A DNA stretch of 64,000 nt from Gymnogyps californianus. Its lineage: Eukaryota > Chordata > Aves > Accipitriformes > Cathartidae. The stretch is taken from NCBI RefSeq assembly GCF_018139145.2, contig NC_059500.1:28005437-28069436 (forward strand), read 5' to 3'. The notes under the pieces were generated by a model. That model worked only from the letters and a program-made list of their open reading frames with translations. It made no database searches and was not told the DNA's origin. This document shows positions 22,935-37,189 of the stretch, in pieces. Made by a program: the position numbers and the translations under genes. Numbering within the stretch: the stretch's first letter is position 1; every line of letters starts with the position of its first letter.

Positions 22935-25900
22935 ATAACAAATTGGTAGACTAATTCCTGAATCCAGTCATACTAATGTGTTCATTAGCAGTGCTACTGT
23001 AACATTATCTAGTCTATCAATGTAATTACTGCACTATTCTACTCACATGTACCCTGCAATGCAGTTAACATATTGTAAGTAGGAGTCTGATCTACCTTTT
23101 ATGGCCAATGCGTACAGTAGGTCATTTGCCATACAGACTTCACATTCCTGCAAAACTAGAAAGATATGAACAATGACAGAGAAAGGTAAAACACACACAT
23201 GTATATGTGCGATATGTATGTATTTATACACAGTTGATCTTTTGTTTGTTTACAAGAAACATCATGCATGAAGTTCCAATATAAAGAGTATCTTCTCCCG
23301 AAGACATGGGCATGTAGATTCTAGTTGTGTGTATGGAAAAGAAGATTAGCTGCAATATTTCTATCAAACTTGAGACTTGAAAAAGCCTTACAATTTGAAT
23401 TAGGGTTTCCAACAAAGCATCATGTGATTGAGCCGTCGGATCTAATCTTGGTAACAGTTAACACTTGACAATTCAGAGGAAGGTGAGCACATGCTTCTCC
23501 AGAAAGTGCTTCTCAAAGTAGATAATGCTCTGGGGCACAAGAAAGTACTTCAATTTATGTAAATTAGAGGTTGGTCCCAAATTCATTGAAGTCAATGGAA
23601 AGAGTCCAACTGAATTCACAGTGTTTTGAATTGGGATTTTAGTGGCTAGAAAACTTAAAAGCACAGTTGCTGTTTGACATTTTACAAATATGCTTTAAAT
23701 TGAATTTGTAGAGACCTGTATATTCTGTTTATTATAGTGCATTTTAACTTTACTGAGAAGGTGACTCTCCCAAAGTTTAGAACTGCAAACTGTTTTAGAC
23801 TGCAAACTTCAACTTGTTTCAAAAACCATGTGTTGCAAAGACATCTTTTTTCCCCATTGAGAGTAACTTGCTAGGTATTCACAACCCAAGCAGGAATCCT
23901 CTGCATTGCACTGCATATTTCCTGGTAAATAAGATGTAACATCTCCTGTGACAGATTAGTTCATACTGTGTCTCCGTCCTTCTTATGGCTTCTAATTATT
24001 CCAGCATCTTGGGACTTCACCTCTGTTCTTTGATAACTGCCTCAAGCATTAGTTTGAACCATGTTATAGCATTAAACCACTGAACCTGCACCAAACACAC
24101 ACACAGACAAAAAAGACAGAAACCTAAGACGTTTATATAGAGCATCTTATACTGAAAATTGTCCTCTGAAAATATTCTGAAAAATCTAACCAAACTCAGC
24201 TGTAAATGGAAGAAGTCCTCTTAAATAGGCAGATGCTCCCCGCCCCTGTGACAGAAGCAGTTGTACAGACTTGTTGGAAGACCTCCTTAAACCACAGCTT
24301 GAGCAATTGATCTTTACGAAGTCTCATTCGTCATCAGAAGATTAGAAACCTCAGTATGAAATTCTTGCAGTTGTTAGATTAATATGGGAAACATTCACCC
24401 ACGCATGCGCACAGATGAGAAATCTGTCACTGCTTTTTCCTGTTTCCTGGACTCCCTAGGGCTGGCACAACAGTAGTTGCCAACTGTGCTTCTTACCCAG
24501 GGCTGTTGGACCAATCTGTTCAGTCCAAATTGTAGTATTTAGGAAGGAAAGCACTTAAGGAGAATTTCTAAGGCATTTGGAGAAAAGGTCAATTCAGCAA
24601 AGCTATCCTAAGGAGCACAGACATATCATGCTACTAATAGCATCTAAGGAAAACAACATGTTTCCACTGTCACTTACGAGGTTGTCATGTTTGGAATCCT
24701 AGACACGGGACTGGTCTTGTAATCAAAAGTCCTGGCTTAGGCAAAATGCAATGAAGCAGGTGGAAAAGCTGACAGAAACCAAGGAAGTTGTGCATCTGTA
24801 CAAAATATGGATTTCTGCTGACTTTCTCGCTTCGTTATCTCCAAAAATATCAGAGGATCTCCCTGCAAAGAGTCAGTTGGTTCTTCTGATGGCTCTATAA
24901 ACAAATTTTATGGACAGGGAAGAAGAGTCACAGAAGTACGGACTAGCCTGGTCAAGGTGCAAAGGAAATTCACAATAGCTGGAGAGGTGAAACCCAGATA
25001 GTGAGTACTACACCGGTTTTGCCTTTGAGGACATCTTTCGTCTGCTAAACAAGCAAAGTAATCAGAATACAGGCTAGTAGAAAAAGACAGCAAGGGATTA
25101 GGAAGGGTAAGGTGAAGAACTAGGGCAAGGTGAGGGAAACTAGCAGGACAGAGAGTACTGACTCAGAAAGAAATGTCAATGATCCGGATGCCAATGGGAA
25201 GGAAGAACTATATTAAAACAAAACAAAAGAAGCCTTGGATGTGAATATGAAGTAACTGGATACGTCTATACAACATGTTCTAGGCAGATGTGAACTTGCT
25301 TTTCTTGTTCTCCTGGCTAAAAAATGACCATGTGACAGCATTAACATCATGCTAATAAATTCTGTTCAGAGGCAGGTGGAGGACAGGGTACATTAACTTG
25401 AGTTCAGCGCTGCGATAAATATGGTCATATGGCTTTTTTCCAGCTCCAAGCAAGGACAGAGTTAGCTCTCGTTTGCCTGGAGCATAATGTGTAAACATAT
25501 CCTAACCTGAAGTTAGATGTTAAAAAGTTTTGAAAGTATCTGTCTGGGAAAACTTAGACTAAATCTTAGCTTTAGTTTAGGAATGGGTTGGCAACTTCAA
25601 GTATTTTGATATTGTAAAAGTGTGTTTGACAAGAAACTGTTCCTTAAACTGTGAATCTGATTTTTGCAACCTGCAGTACCAAATCTGAAGGCCATGAAGG
25701 TCATCCAGCTTCACTGAGGAAACCATCAGGTTTTGATAGGAAAATATTTGTCCAGATCAAACACAGGAAATCTGCAAGCCATTTATACAATGGTCTAATA
25801 AGAATGTTTGTCCAAATGCACACAAACTGTTGGAGTGTCTAATATCAGTGATATTTCTAGGGGGGTATATCCTTTTACTTTTGATTCTTTTTGCTATACT

Positions 25901-28900
25901 ACAAATCAAATGTAAGACTATCAGATTCATTTAGAGGTTTATTTGCTAATGGCTGTGCTTTACCACAATGTCCCACTGAGGCAAGAGTGGGAGAGAGGAG
26001 TAACTCATTGTATTACATTTCTTTTCTTTCAGCTTTACTGTGTTGGAAACAGAAAAGTATCAGCCATGGATGCAGCACCACATCCTCACAGTAAGAAAGA
26101 GTGAAAATACTTCTTTGTTTTTCAGCCAGAATTATTGCTGCATGCAAAGACTGCCCCTAATTTGCATTTATATTTTTCAACGATGAATATGCATGACGGT
26201 ATTATTTGCTTGCACACATAACTCCCCTGGTAGTCACACTGTTCCTCTCTTTTTAAGCTGAAAAGCAGTAAAAACTGAAATTAATTGATTTTGTCCTTCC
26301 TGTGCATTTGCTGGAGGAGTTAGCTACTATCTTCACTTTGTACTCAAATAGACGCAACTAAGTGGCATACTTGTGGACCAGGTGCTTTCAGACAGAGAAC
26401 CAAAGGATGATTCCTTTGACACCATACTTAACAATGAAAGATAAGAGGTAAAACAGATTTCCAAAGCAACACCAACATAACAGTCAGCATGAGCACAGCA
26501 GCTACCAACCAGGTGCCAAGTTCTGTAGGCATCACAGCAGAAGGGAGTTTTTCAAAGCATTTAGAGAAACACGCTAAAGCGTATTTGTAGAAGGCAAATT
26601 TAGGTTAGTTGTGACAATGGCATTATGGTCCTCAAATAAGGGTGACAATTTAACCAATGCATCTTCAACACAAGGGCTGCCGGAGCTTCAGAGGAAGCTG
26701 TAATGAAGCCTCTGATCTCTACAGACAGTCACTCAAGATAGTGATTAAAGAATAAGAGAGAAAGTCAGACCATGTTCTTCATACTATGTTGGTTCTATGG
26801 AATAGAAAAAAGAACTTTCCAAGGAAATCAGAACAGTCACTTTAACAAAACCTAAACTCACTTAAACCAAACAGATCTTTTCTATTTTGTGGAGCTGCTA
26901 CTTGAATACACAGTTCTGTGGAACTGTGTACAGTGGTGAATTTGAAGATGATGATGTTTGTAAGATATGACTGGGTACATGAGTTGTCCTCTGTATAATT
27001 TAGTAACAAGTAAACATATGTAATAAGGAAGAAACACACATTGATTTTTCCATCAAAAAATGGGTTTATCTTTTTTTTAGGGGAATGACCAAATCCCGGT
27101 ATTGACACTCTGTTACTTACTCTCATTCTAATTATGAAGAGATGGGACTTGAAATGGAAACCATTAATGCTCAGGATGGAATTAATCATTACATAATGAT
27201 TTTTACATAAACAAATATATAATTTAGCTTTCCTGTGAACATTACAAAAAAGACCTTGAAGCATCCAGAGAAGCAGCCAGAAACTAGAAACATTCAGTTA
27301 CCTGTGATATTCCTGTGATTTGCCCCAAAGATGTGTACAGGCCAATGTCTTAACATCTTTCTTTCTCTCTCAAAACAACAAAGCTTTCATTCTTTTTATT
27401 TCTTCTCCCAAGATGTTGGTGGTTCTCTCTATAACACTAGATGTGTTATAGATTTTCTTTTGAAAATCTACTTTCAAAAGACAACCCTAATGAAAAAATA
27501 TTTTAACCACATTGCATAGGACATCCAGTTAGTTAAGCATTTTCACTTCTTCACATACCCATGGTCAAATACAGTCAGGGTTCATTGTTCAATGTAATAA
27601 ACATGCATGAGAGAGATTCTGTGACACCTGACCAGTCCTGGCTGGGACATAAACATCAATACAAAAATGTAGACAGAGAATATTTAGCATATTTTTCTGA
27701 TAATGTTGTTTCATGGCCTCATAAATACTGGAAAAACCCAAGATGTTACAAATGTAAATAATGTTGCTGTGATGCTTAGAAATAAGGTACTTCTTTGAAG
27801 CTTGAAACATGGCCAAGAACATGCTCTGTTCTATATTTCACACTTTATGATTTATTCCTTTTGAAAGAAAAAGAGATTATGCATGAAATATTGCCTTTTT
27901 TCCCCCCCTTCTTCTTTTATCTCTAGAAACTTGTTCTATCAGATCAGATGCAACAGCTGGCTGTGAGCACATGGCTTAAATATTTATGCTCGCATTCTGT
28001 TTTTCCTCTTTCCGCTTTTCTGAGGCAGCCTTAGGATTCACTGTAGCCCTATGATGTTGTCTCTCACTTTTTGAATATATATTTTATGATGTAATTTATA
28101 AGATTATTCCTCCAGTCACATTTCTCTGGGATTGCAAGCTGCAGAATGTTTTTGTATGGTGTTCTTGCAAGTTACTGATAATGAAGATAATTCATGATAA
28201 AACTGCCTTCCACTTTCTTCCCAAGAAAATTCCATGAATAAGGGTGAATAAATGATTGATAAATCATTATCATGAATGTCACTGTAAAAGCCTGATGGCA
28301 AAACCAGACACATTCTGCCCCAAGGAAGTTATTCAATAAGGTCTTGCCCCTACTCATATAAGCTTAAAATCATTGTGTCAGTTACAATTAAATCATGTTC
28401 AAAAAGACAGAAACAGAGGCAGCAGTACATCCATATAAACAAGAGTCATATTGTATTTTTGAACCATCCAGATAAGCATCAAGCAGGATCCAAGCCAGCC
28501 CTGGTCTGCAGCCTGTCAACAAGGCTTTTAGCTTGGTTTTAGCTTGGTTATAAACCTGTGCTAACCACAGCTTGTAGGTCAGAGTGGGCTTGAGCCAGGC
28601 TTGAGTGTGGAGCAAACAATTCATATGTCTGTCCATTTGTACTAATGCTACCTGAGAGAAATAGTAGGAAAACTTGATTTGTAACTTGAAGATGTGGGGT
28701 TTTTACTGCCATTAAAAAAGTAATAAAACTTGGGCTACGGAAAGATGTCTTACTACCACTAAAATGGGTTGATACATTGTGTTCTCTTTTGGACAGAGGT
28801 GAACTGCTGGACCTGATAAAATCAACAATAAAACTTCCTCAGTTAAATGGGCCAAGATTTCAAAAGGTTTTTTTTGCTACAGCTTCCTTTGCGTGCATAT

Positions 28901-29449
28901 TCTATATTAGGATATGCATAATATCCCTTGCTGCCCCTTTCTTTTCTTTCCTGAGCCATTGCAGACAGTCTCCAAATGGAGAAATATGCCTGCTGTGCAA
29001 GTGAGCAGGAAGAGTGAGCAATGGCTAGGTTTTATGAAAACTGCTGTCCTCTGAGACACAAGGTACAAATTCAGATAAAGCCATTTCATATCTTGTCATC
29101 CCGCTCCTTTGATAAACCCAATAATTGTGTTACTTGTCAAGCCCCTTTATGAGCACCGCTTGTGCAATGGCACCACCCTAGCAACCTTCTTTGAAAGAAC
29201 TGTCACAGAAATCAGGTTTATGATGTATAAGAATAAAAATATTTGTGCTGTTAGATATAAAAAAAGGCAGCAGTTTCACAAATTCAAAGAAATGCCCCTA
29301 TGAAGACTGTGGAAGCAAATACTTTGTTGTTGTGTATTAGTAACAGTCTAGATACAAAACTTTACACTTTTTAAACTTTTAAGTGAGTCTCATGGCAATA
29401 ACTGAGTCAGTTAATTCTGATGATCATGAACTCATAGTAAAGTAGTGGC

Positions 29450-29535
29450 AAGGTCTGAGTCCTCATTGGTTTTACAAGTGAGGAGACTTACTTTTCAGAG
29501 TTGAATAGCACAGTCTGAATTAAAACCAGACCTAT
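29450..29535 (+). repeat. Probable MIR-like SINE relic
   Basis: The sequence CCTCATTGGTTTTACAAGTG, then AGGAGACTTAC, followed by AATAGCACAGTCTGAATTAA and AACCAGACCT, parallels the MIR core (CCTCATTTTACAGATGAGGAAACT ... ACACAG ... GAACCCAGGTCT) in the right order and spacing. Confidence 0.45.
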
Positions 29536-30667
29536 ACAAACATCACAACTGTGTTCATTCAAGCTAAAAAACAGCTTATGTTTATGACGGTCTCTTAGTG
29601 CAAGGCAATACTCTGAACCACATGACTGGGACACTACAGATTCAGTGCTGGATGATTCTGCATTACCAGACATACTTTTCTGTAGCATGATAACAGAAAA
29701 ACCCCAAATCTAAAGTTAAAACAGGGAAAACTGAGATCTTGCTGCGTACAGTTTCCTCTTGATACTAAAGCAATTCTCTTATACCTTGAATACAAGGGTT
29801 AGAAAAAAAGAGGCATTGTACAGCAAAAATCTAAGTTTCAGACAAAATCTATCCATTCAAGTGCACAGGTATAGATCTTCCTAAAGGGCCTAAATCGGAT
29901 GCTGAATCACCTTGGTACAATGTCTATTACCACCAAACATTCTTGTCTTCACCCTACAGTTCACCATGATACAGTATGACAAATTGACACCATAAGGTTT
30001 GAAAAACATCCCTGCAAACTGGCCTACATATAAACATGTAGAACTGGTATAAAGTTAGCAACGCTCGCTTGACCGTCCACATCAGTACTGGTGAACTGGT
30101 TATGTGAATGGGGTGGGAAATAGGACATTAATGCAAAGAAATTCATCATGGTTGGACAGGCACTTTTATGTTCCAAAAACATGGTGACCACAATGTACTT
30201 TAATGCCATTTTGTCACATTACCTAATTTATTCATGCTTCAAGTTGAAGGAAAGACTATCTAAGAATCAAAAGTCCTTTTTCTATCTGCAGGATTCTGCC
30301 TGGAGCTTACCTAAAGCAATCACTATGGTATGACATGTGAGTGGGAGGCTGAGCAGTCAGGTCAAGTGGTCTTCACATAACTCCCAAGGGATCTCAGTCA
30401 GTTTGATCTTCTGAGGTTGCAATTTATATGAAATGTAGATCACATTGATATTGCCCTCATAGAATATTTCTGTATTTACATATTGTTTATAGAAATGCAT
30501 ACACAGACACACTCACATATACGCATTTGGTGTGAGTTTTTTCATAGAAAAAGGAGAAGCAGTACTTCTGGTCTTCCAGGACACAATGTTATGAAAACTT
30601 CACACTTATGTATGAAGATTTACTTCCAGACAATACTTTGTATTCTGCACTGTTACTTATGAGCATT

Positions 30668-30768
30668 TCAGGTCACACAGCAAAAGGAACAAAAATGGGA
30701 ACGGAATCAGGTTCTTCTGCGTTTTAGTCTAGTCACTTACCACTAGACCACACTTTCCTAAGCCAATA
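30668..30768 (+). repeat. Probable MIR-like SINE 3' half
   Basis: GGTCACACAGC, then GGAATCAGGTTCTTCTGCGT and CCACTAGACCACACTTTCCT follow the order of the MIR 3' half, which carries a tract like GGTCACACAGC, a GAACCCAGGTCT-like stretch and a CCACTACACCAC-like end. It is the clearest of the SINE relics in the window. Confidence 0.55.
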
Positions 30769-31602
30769 ATTAACCTCCATATAACAAAAAATATAAAACC
30801 ATATCTTGAACTGAGAGAGGACATATGGTTTTGTTAAAGAAAAGAAACAAGATGCAACACAAGTTCCATCTGCTAGTTTGAGTTCCAAGGCAAAGAAGTC
30901 AAGAATAAGCTGTTCCAGATACTCAGTTTAGTTCTCAGTCCCCCTGACTGTTTGATGGGAAAGGACAAAGCTGCAGCAGAGAAAACTAAAGTAGCCACAG
31001 CATCACTGCTAGCAAGCGCGCAGCAAACTTTCCTGAATTTGGAACTACTAACAGCAAGTCATGACTTCCACTCTGCTGAAAAGTTCTAATTATTTCATCC
31101 TGCTGCTTGTTTTCCTATAAGAATGTGCTCCATTCTTCTGCCCAGCTGCATCCTACACATCTTCAGGTCTGCCTAGATTCTTCCCTAACCCTGAAGGGAC
31201 TGTTTGCCTTTGTAATTCTCAATAGCTTTACTATAATAGCATGGTTCATTTGAAAAGGCATTTCTCAAAATAATTCACAGTAACAAGACCTGTCTCAAAC
31301 AAAACTCAGGAGATTTGAGCTTTTATTTCAGCATTAAGAGTTCTCTTTGTTACAAGTCATTCTTTATAAAACACTTCTCCTGCCTCTATATGGTTAGCAG
31401 AAGTGACATCGCTTCTTTTTTCAGTAAAGAAATATTTTAATTCTAACAGCCAACAGCAGTTTTACTTATACATGCAATAGTGCAATTATTTACAAAAATA
31501 TTGCAGAATGTGGTGATATTTTTAAACGCTATGCTCATTTAAAATGTATTTTTTAAAAGTTAGTATCAATATTTGCTATTTCACAGCCAGAATGAAACAA
31601 TA

Positions 31603-31624
31603 AATTTATTTATTTATTTATTTA
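31603..31624 (+). repeat. (TTTA)n microsatellite
   Basis: About five uninterrupted TTTA units. Confidence 0.9.
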
Positions 31625-31928
31625 TGGAGTTATATCTTTTCTGACTTGGCAGAAAAATGTACACATTTTTAAATTCTGTTGTAAAAAGAAGGCAGTGAAG
31701 TACTTCAAAATTATTAATTCTAATTCTGGACTTCAGTGGATGCTATGGAGGCCTTAGGTCCATGTTTGTCCTTACCTTAACAGCTGTTTTTCTTGGTAGG
31801 TAAAACTTCAGTGTAAGGAGTTTTCTTTTAATGATCTTTTAAGTAGAAATAGCTTCTGTTTAAAAAAGAAAACGAGTGTGACTTTATGTAGTTCTTAATA
31901 TAAATGCAGCTGAGCAGTACTAGGCTTT

Positions 31929-31963
31929 ACTTGTTCACAGTTTTAGAACTTGTTCACAGTTTT
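31929..31963 (+). repeat. Short tandem duplication, 19-bp period
   Basis: ACTTGTTCACAGTTTT occurs at 31929-31944 and again at 31948-31963. Confidence 0.8.
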
Positions 31964-34900
31964 GTTTATTTAGGACTTAGAAAAAGTCTCTCTTTCAAAT
32001 TCTTCACCAGTTGAAGGACTGATTCTAAAAAGAAAACCTTCAGAGCTCTGCTAGAAATAGGTGAATCAATCCCAGCTCACAAGGATGTGTGTAAAAACCT
32101 GTTTTGCAAATGAGATCCTTTACTGCATCTTAACAGATATTAAGTAGGTTACAAGAACACTGGATGTGATGCTGCTATGCCAGATCAGAAGTGTGGAATG
32201 GAGGGCTTTGATAATCCCCAGTGAAAACAGCTGTGTGGTGGTAAGACTATTTTTTAAAACCAAAACTGTAGGAAAAGTTTTCAAGGAAAATGCACTCACA
32301 CAGCTTTCAAGGAGACTTTCTTCTTTCAGATCCCTTTCTCTTTAGAGTTGTTTGCTGTAGTTCCAATTTGTGTGATATTTCAAAAGTATATGGTACCACA
32401 GAGGTGTAGGTTCTTCTTCTTATTTTTAACCAAAATTATGCATAAAAAGAGAAAGAATATTGAATTCTAAAGATTCTATGTTCAGTTTTACAGATCCGAA
32501 TTTTCAAATATCAGACTGAACTCACATGGCTAGAAATTGGAAATTATAGTCTTCACTTATAATATTGATACTGGTATAGTTTCTTCCATCCAGTCATCTC
32601 AAAATTATGCACATAAGCCTTACCACAACAGGCAGTTCAGTATTAGCCAGTTATGCAGCTGACATTGCTGTGAGCTCTTGTACAGTAGATTTCCATACTG
32701 AATGCAGAAGACTAAAAGGAGATGCTGTGGATGGGTGGGACTGGGAAACAACACATGTTGCCCTGTAATATCCTTTACATTGCCAGTATATCTATGAATC
32801 TTTTCTTCTGTGAGTCAAGTTGCTCCTTTGGCCTGTCATTGGCTTAATTTCTTCCTCTGTGTTCAGCTCCTTTTTCAAGATGTGTTCAGAACAAGAAATT
32901 ATTGACAAAAAAGGAGAAAGATGAGCATGTAGAAATAATGATTGTAAGGGACCTCATAGATTAAAGAAATTATGTATTCTTTAATTGCACTTTTTAGTAT
33001 TCTAAATGGACAATAAATTTTATCCCCTCTTTTCTACCCCCAAATTCCTCAGATTTCCATGAATTCTCAAATGACCTGGAAAAGTCTTGCATCTTTGTAT
33101 TCATCCCTTTAAAACCAAAACCACAACAGCTCTGATATAGACTGACAAACTGGGGAGGACACATTTAAATTAATAAACTAGCTGCTATATAGTAATACTG
33201 TAGATATTAAAAATATGAAACTTGGAAACAAGCTTTAAAAGTCCAATCAGTCCAATCAGTTCAGAATGGAATTCACACTGACTATTTTGGTGTTAGTAGC
33301 CTTGGTAGCAAAATCTGGCCATTTTGGTGATTGCATTGCTATACTGCTGACATCCTCTTAAGACCCACAGTACACAAATGTATGCAACACACACACTCAC
33401 AGAGTCATGATGTCAGATTAAATTTCCAGAAAATTGAATTCACAAAGAATCTCAAGTCATATGGCAGGTGATCTTTATCTCCCATACAAAAAAAAAATAA
33501 CTGTGCTTATTTTCCTTAAGGCAAAAGTACTTTCTTCACAGTCGTTTGATGATTGTCCTGACAAACTGTCACACAGTCTTATCAAACTCAGTTCAATCTA
33601 AAAAGAAAAATACACAGGAAAAAGAGCAGGAACTGCAGCAGCCTAACAAGATCCTACTATTGTTCTCTTTCTCTCTACTAAAACCCAACAGCTTATCTTT
33701 GATGCCTTATGGTGTTTTGCATGTATAAAGTAAGAAAAGATACAGGGTGATTTTTTTCCTCAAGCATCTTATAAAACTACTTTCTGTGGTATGACCAGTG
33801 TAGTTTATTGCTTGGGAGACAGTCACAGGTCTTACTGGAGAGGAGCTCATTGGGTTTTCTCTGCCTCCACAGCATTCTGATAAAGTAAGTGGTAATTTAA
33901 AGAGACCTTGTCAATTTTTTCTCAGTGAGGATGACTCAAACCCCTTTTGAGGTTGACTCTTTGTTGTTGTTTGTTTTCAGCTTTGTAGATTATTATCCTC
34001 AAAGATTTCATATTGCTACAACAGAAATTGAACTAAAGATAGCTGCACTAAAGCTAAACAGAAAAAAATCCAAGGGAAGAGCAATATCTGAGTGTCTTTT
34101 CTTTCCATTTGTCTACTTCTACACTATTAATCCTTGGACAAAACAGTAACAGAAGAGGCCATTTCACAGAGATTGCCTACTAGTAACCAGCCATGCTTCC
34201 CACGATGCAAATCAGCACAGCAGAAACCTCTCTGCACTCTTTTCTTACCTTGGGATTAGTGACTCCAGAATATTGCTTTGCCAGCTGAAAAGGCTTTCCT
34301 GGACCATTACTGAAATGAATTCCTCCCTCCTTTTTGAACCCCCTCTCTAGTTTCCTCACTCAGTATAGACAAAAGAAGAAACCTGACATTTCAAGCGGCA
34401 AGATAGCCTGAATTCCAGACATTTCTGAGTGTTTTATGATTCCTTTGAATTCTATGTAAATTTTCCAACAAGCACTAAGTGTGCCTTTACCACAGAGTGC
34501 TAAGGCTCTGATAATGGAACTAATCACTTAGTTCAGGTCTGAGCTGTGACACAATGATGATGGCACTAATAACTTATTGACTGGCTTTGGCTGAGTAGCA
34601 TGTGAAGCATCATTTAATTACCAAAGAACAGCAATTCAGGCTACCAGAAAAAGGTTAACAACTGATTCAGGGCCAGAAATCTCTCTTTCTCACAAAAGAC
34701 CACAAACTGTAGTAAAATATTGGAATTACTGCATTGTGCTGTATCACAAAACAAAACTGCATACTTCATATGATAAAGTTTACAATACATTTTTTCATAA
34801 GTATTGACAAAAAGCTGCCAACACAGTGCATTAGGCATGAGAGTTTCAAGAGAAATGCTCTCTTGCTGTGATTTTAACAGCATCTTAGGAATTGAGAAAG

Positions 34901-35380
34901 AATCCACTTGAAAGTAGTCAATGTAGTAAATCGGAAAAACTACACTCATTTCACTGTTTTTGTGTACGACTACTGACACAGGGACTTACTAAATGTCACC
35001 AACATACTCAGCAACATGTCGTCCACCTATCGATACTCAGTGTGACTTAAGTCTCCAGGCAAAACCACGGTGCTAGCTCCCAAAGTACAGCTCTTCTATT
35101 TTCATCCACACACTCCTCCCTAGATTAGTGCTTCCAAATGCTAAATTTCTTGCTTGGTAGATTAGACAAATATTACTGATGATTAAGTATAAGTAGATTT
35201 TCGTTTAAAGATTCAGATTAAAATGCAAAAATATCACATCTAGTTTATATCATAATAATTTAGAAAGGTACCTTGTAATTCACCTTGTAAATAATAAGTT
35301 AGAATGCTACCCTCTTCAGTTTGTGGGCTCCTGAATAGTCACCAGTGGAAATCATTCTAACTCTTGCCAGCCACCATGTT

Positions 35381-35397
35381 AAAAAAAAAAAAAAAAA
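35381..35397 (+). repeat. Poly(A) run, A17
   Basis: Seventeen consecutive A, with no retrotransposon body recognised beside it. Confidence 0.9.
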
Positions 35398-37051
35398 TTA
35401 GAAAAAAACCAGCCCTCTCCTTCAGTTTCGTTATTGCATAATTAATTAACCTGCTTAAAAGAGGCTCATTATTCAGGTCACTAAAGAGGCTAATGATCAT
35501 TCCTTGAGAACACAAATAGCTTCATATAATGGTTTGCTCATGGGGGACATCTTTTTTGAGGTGGTTATATAGCGACCAACCCAGTATGGTTTTGTCTTCC
35601 AGGAAATAACATGATGCAAATAAGCAGTGATGGCTAGGATAACTGACTAAGTCAACATCAGTGATTAAATAAGTCACCTTCAAAACCTGAAGAATTACAG
35701 AGTGAGATACTTGTTTGATGAAAACTGTTGTAGCTCCAATGTCAGTCAAGCTTTGCTGATTTACTACATCCAGAGAAACATATAGGACTAACTGCTACAT
35801 ACTTTAAAATATGAATAAATTTAACAGTCAGAGCAAGGTACCAATCTGAATGAGATACATTCTTTCATATAGAGGACTTTGGAAAGTAAGTGTCCTGGAG
35901 CACAAAACCTAATGTTTTTCTCATCTGGAAACCGGGGTATTCGTAATGGAGTAGCTGACATAATGGTAATTAGTGATGGGGAGTGGTTGCATTGGAGTAA
36001 TTGGCAGCTTGCAGTGGCTAAAGCCATTTACCTGAATTATTTATTGGCAAAAACTGACAGGAATTTCGTAAGAGCAAATAAGGCAAGTCTAGAGAGTGTT
36101 GTTCACATGATGCGATCACATCTGATTGACTTGGGGACTCATCTGCAGCTGATGCCTTCAAGCCCCTGGGAAGGGTTAATTTCATGACAGTCATACATTC
36201 TTTGTAGTACCTCATCATGGCTTAATTATTCGTTCATCATCTGGCTGTCACACAACACCAAAAGTGTCCTGACATAAAGAGTACTACTCAGGGCATACTT
36301 TTTTTTTCCCCCCAGATAATTCAGCAAGTGCATGTGCATGTGAGCATACGGTACCACATTAGAATAGGAAATAATGGGCCTTTCTTTTGGACAAAAGACT
36401 TTTCTTATCCACCATTTCTCACTCAAGGGAAGCTCCTTTTTTATTGTTCCTAAACACAGCCCATAGCACAAAAAGTAGACCAGTTATTTCATGTTAACAT
36501 CTTCAGGCTCACCAGGAAAGTCGTAAGACGAGTGAAGGAAACAAGTAGGCACAATATATCTCACAGAATGTGTAGTTGCGACTCTTTGCTGTCCATTGAC
36601 TATCTGCAGTCTTAGAAATAGAGAGGTATAGTTTCTTGTCACAACTCTCTGGGTATCGGTCTCAATTGCCAAGCCACCCTTGGTACTGGCAGTTTTGTGC
36701 CTTAGCAAGGAACCTACAAGGGATGGAGTCCAAACTGCTTTCTCAGCACTAATGGTATTTTCCTACTTAGGCTCAAGACGAACTGAGAAAACTGTGGGAA
36801 AGCTTGCAACACTGCTGCCCAGGCTCTGACCACTCTGTGAGTTCAAAAAGATTCTTGATGTTTATACAGCACTGTATTGGGTTTGCATGGCAAGGTTTTG
36901 GTAGTGGGGGGCTATAGGGGTTGTTTCTGTGAGAAGCTGCTAGAAGCTTCCCCTATGTCCGATAAAGTCAATGCCAGTGGGTTCCAAGACAGACCCGCCG
37001 CTAGCCAAGGCCAAGCCAATCAGCGACAGTGGTAGCGCCTCTGTGACAGCA

Positions 37052-37058
37052 TATTTAA
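37052..37058 (+). promoter_or_regulatory. TATA-like box of the LTR at 36873
   Basis: TATTTAA in the context AGCATATTTAAGAAAG. The same element is conserved in the second family-2 copy at 53198-53204. Confidence 0.5.
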
Positions 37059-37189
37059 GAAAGGGAAAAGAAGTTACAGGGGAGTAGCAGTTGCAGCGCG
37101 AGAGAGGAGTGAGAATATGTGAGACGAACAGCTCTGCAGACACCAAGGTCAGTGAAGAAGGAGGGGGAGGAGGTGCTCCAGGCGCCAGA

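Larger units (their letters stand above)
20232..36867. other. Gene-poor stretch of 16.6 kb with few recognisable repeats
   Basis: Apart from MIR-like relics and simple repeats listed separately, I recognise no exon, LINE, LTR, tRNA or other RNA gene here. All open frames are short and have no domain signature. It could hold conserved non-coding regulatory elements, which cannot be judged from one sequence. Confidence 0.5.

Noticed and set aside
24401..24411. NRF1-like motif ACGCATGCGCA
   Set aside because: A single short match with no CpG island, exon or promoter around it.
26842..27264. 140-codon minus-strand frame
   Set aside because: AT-rich, with no recognisable domain, and long runs of Ile/Phe/Lys typical of chance frames in AT-rich DNA.
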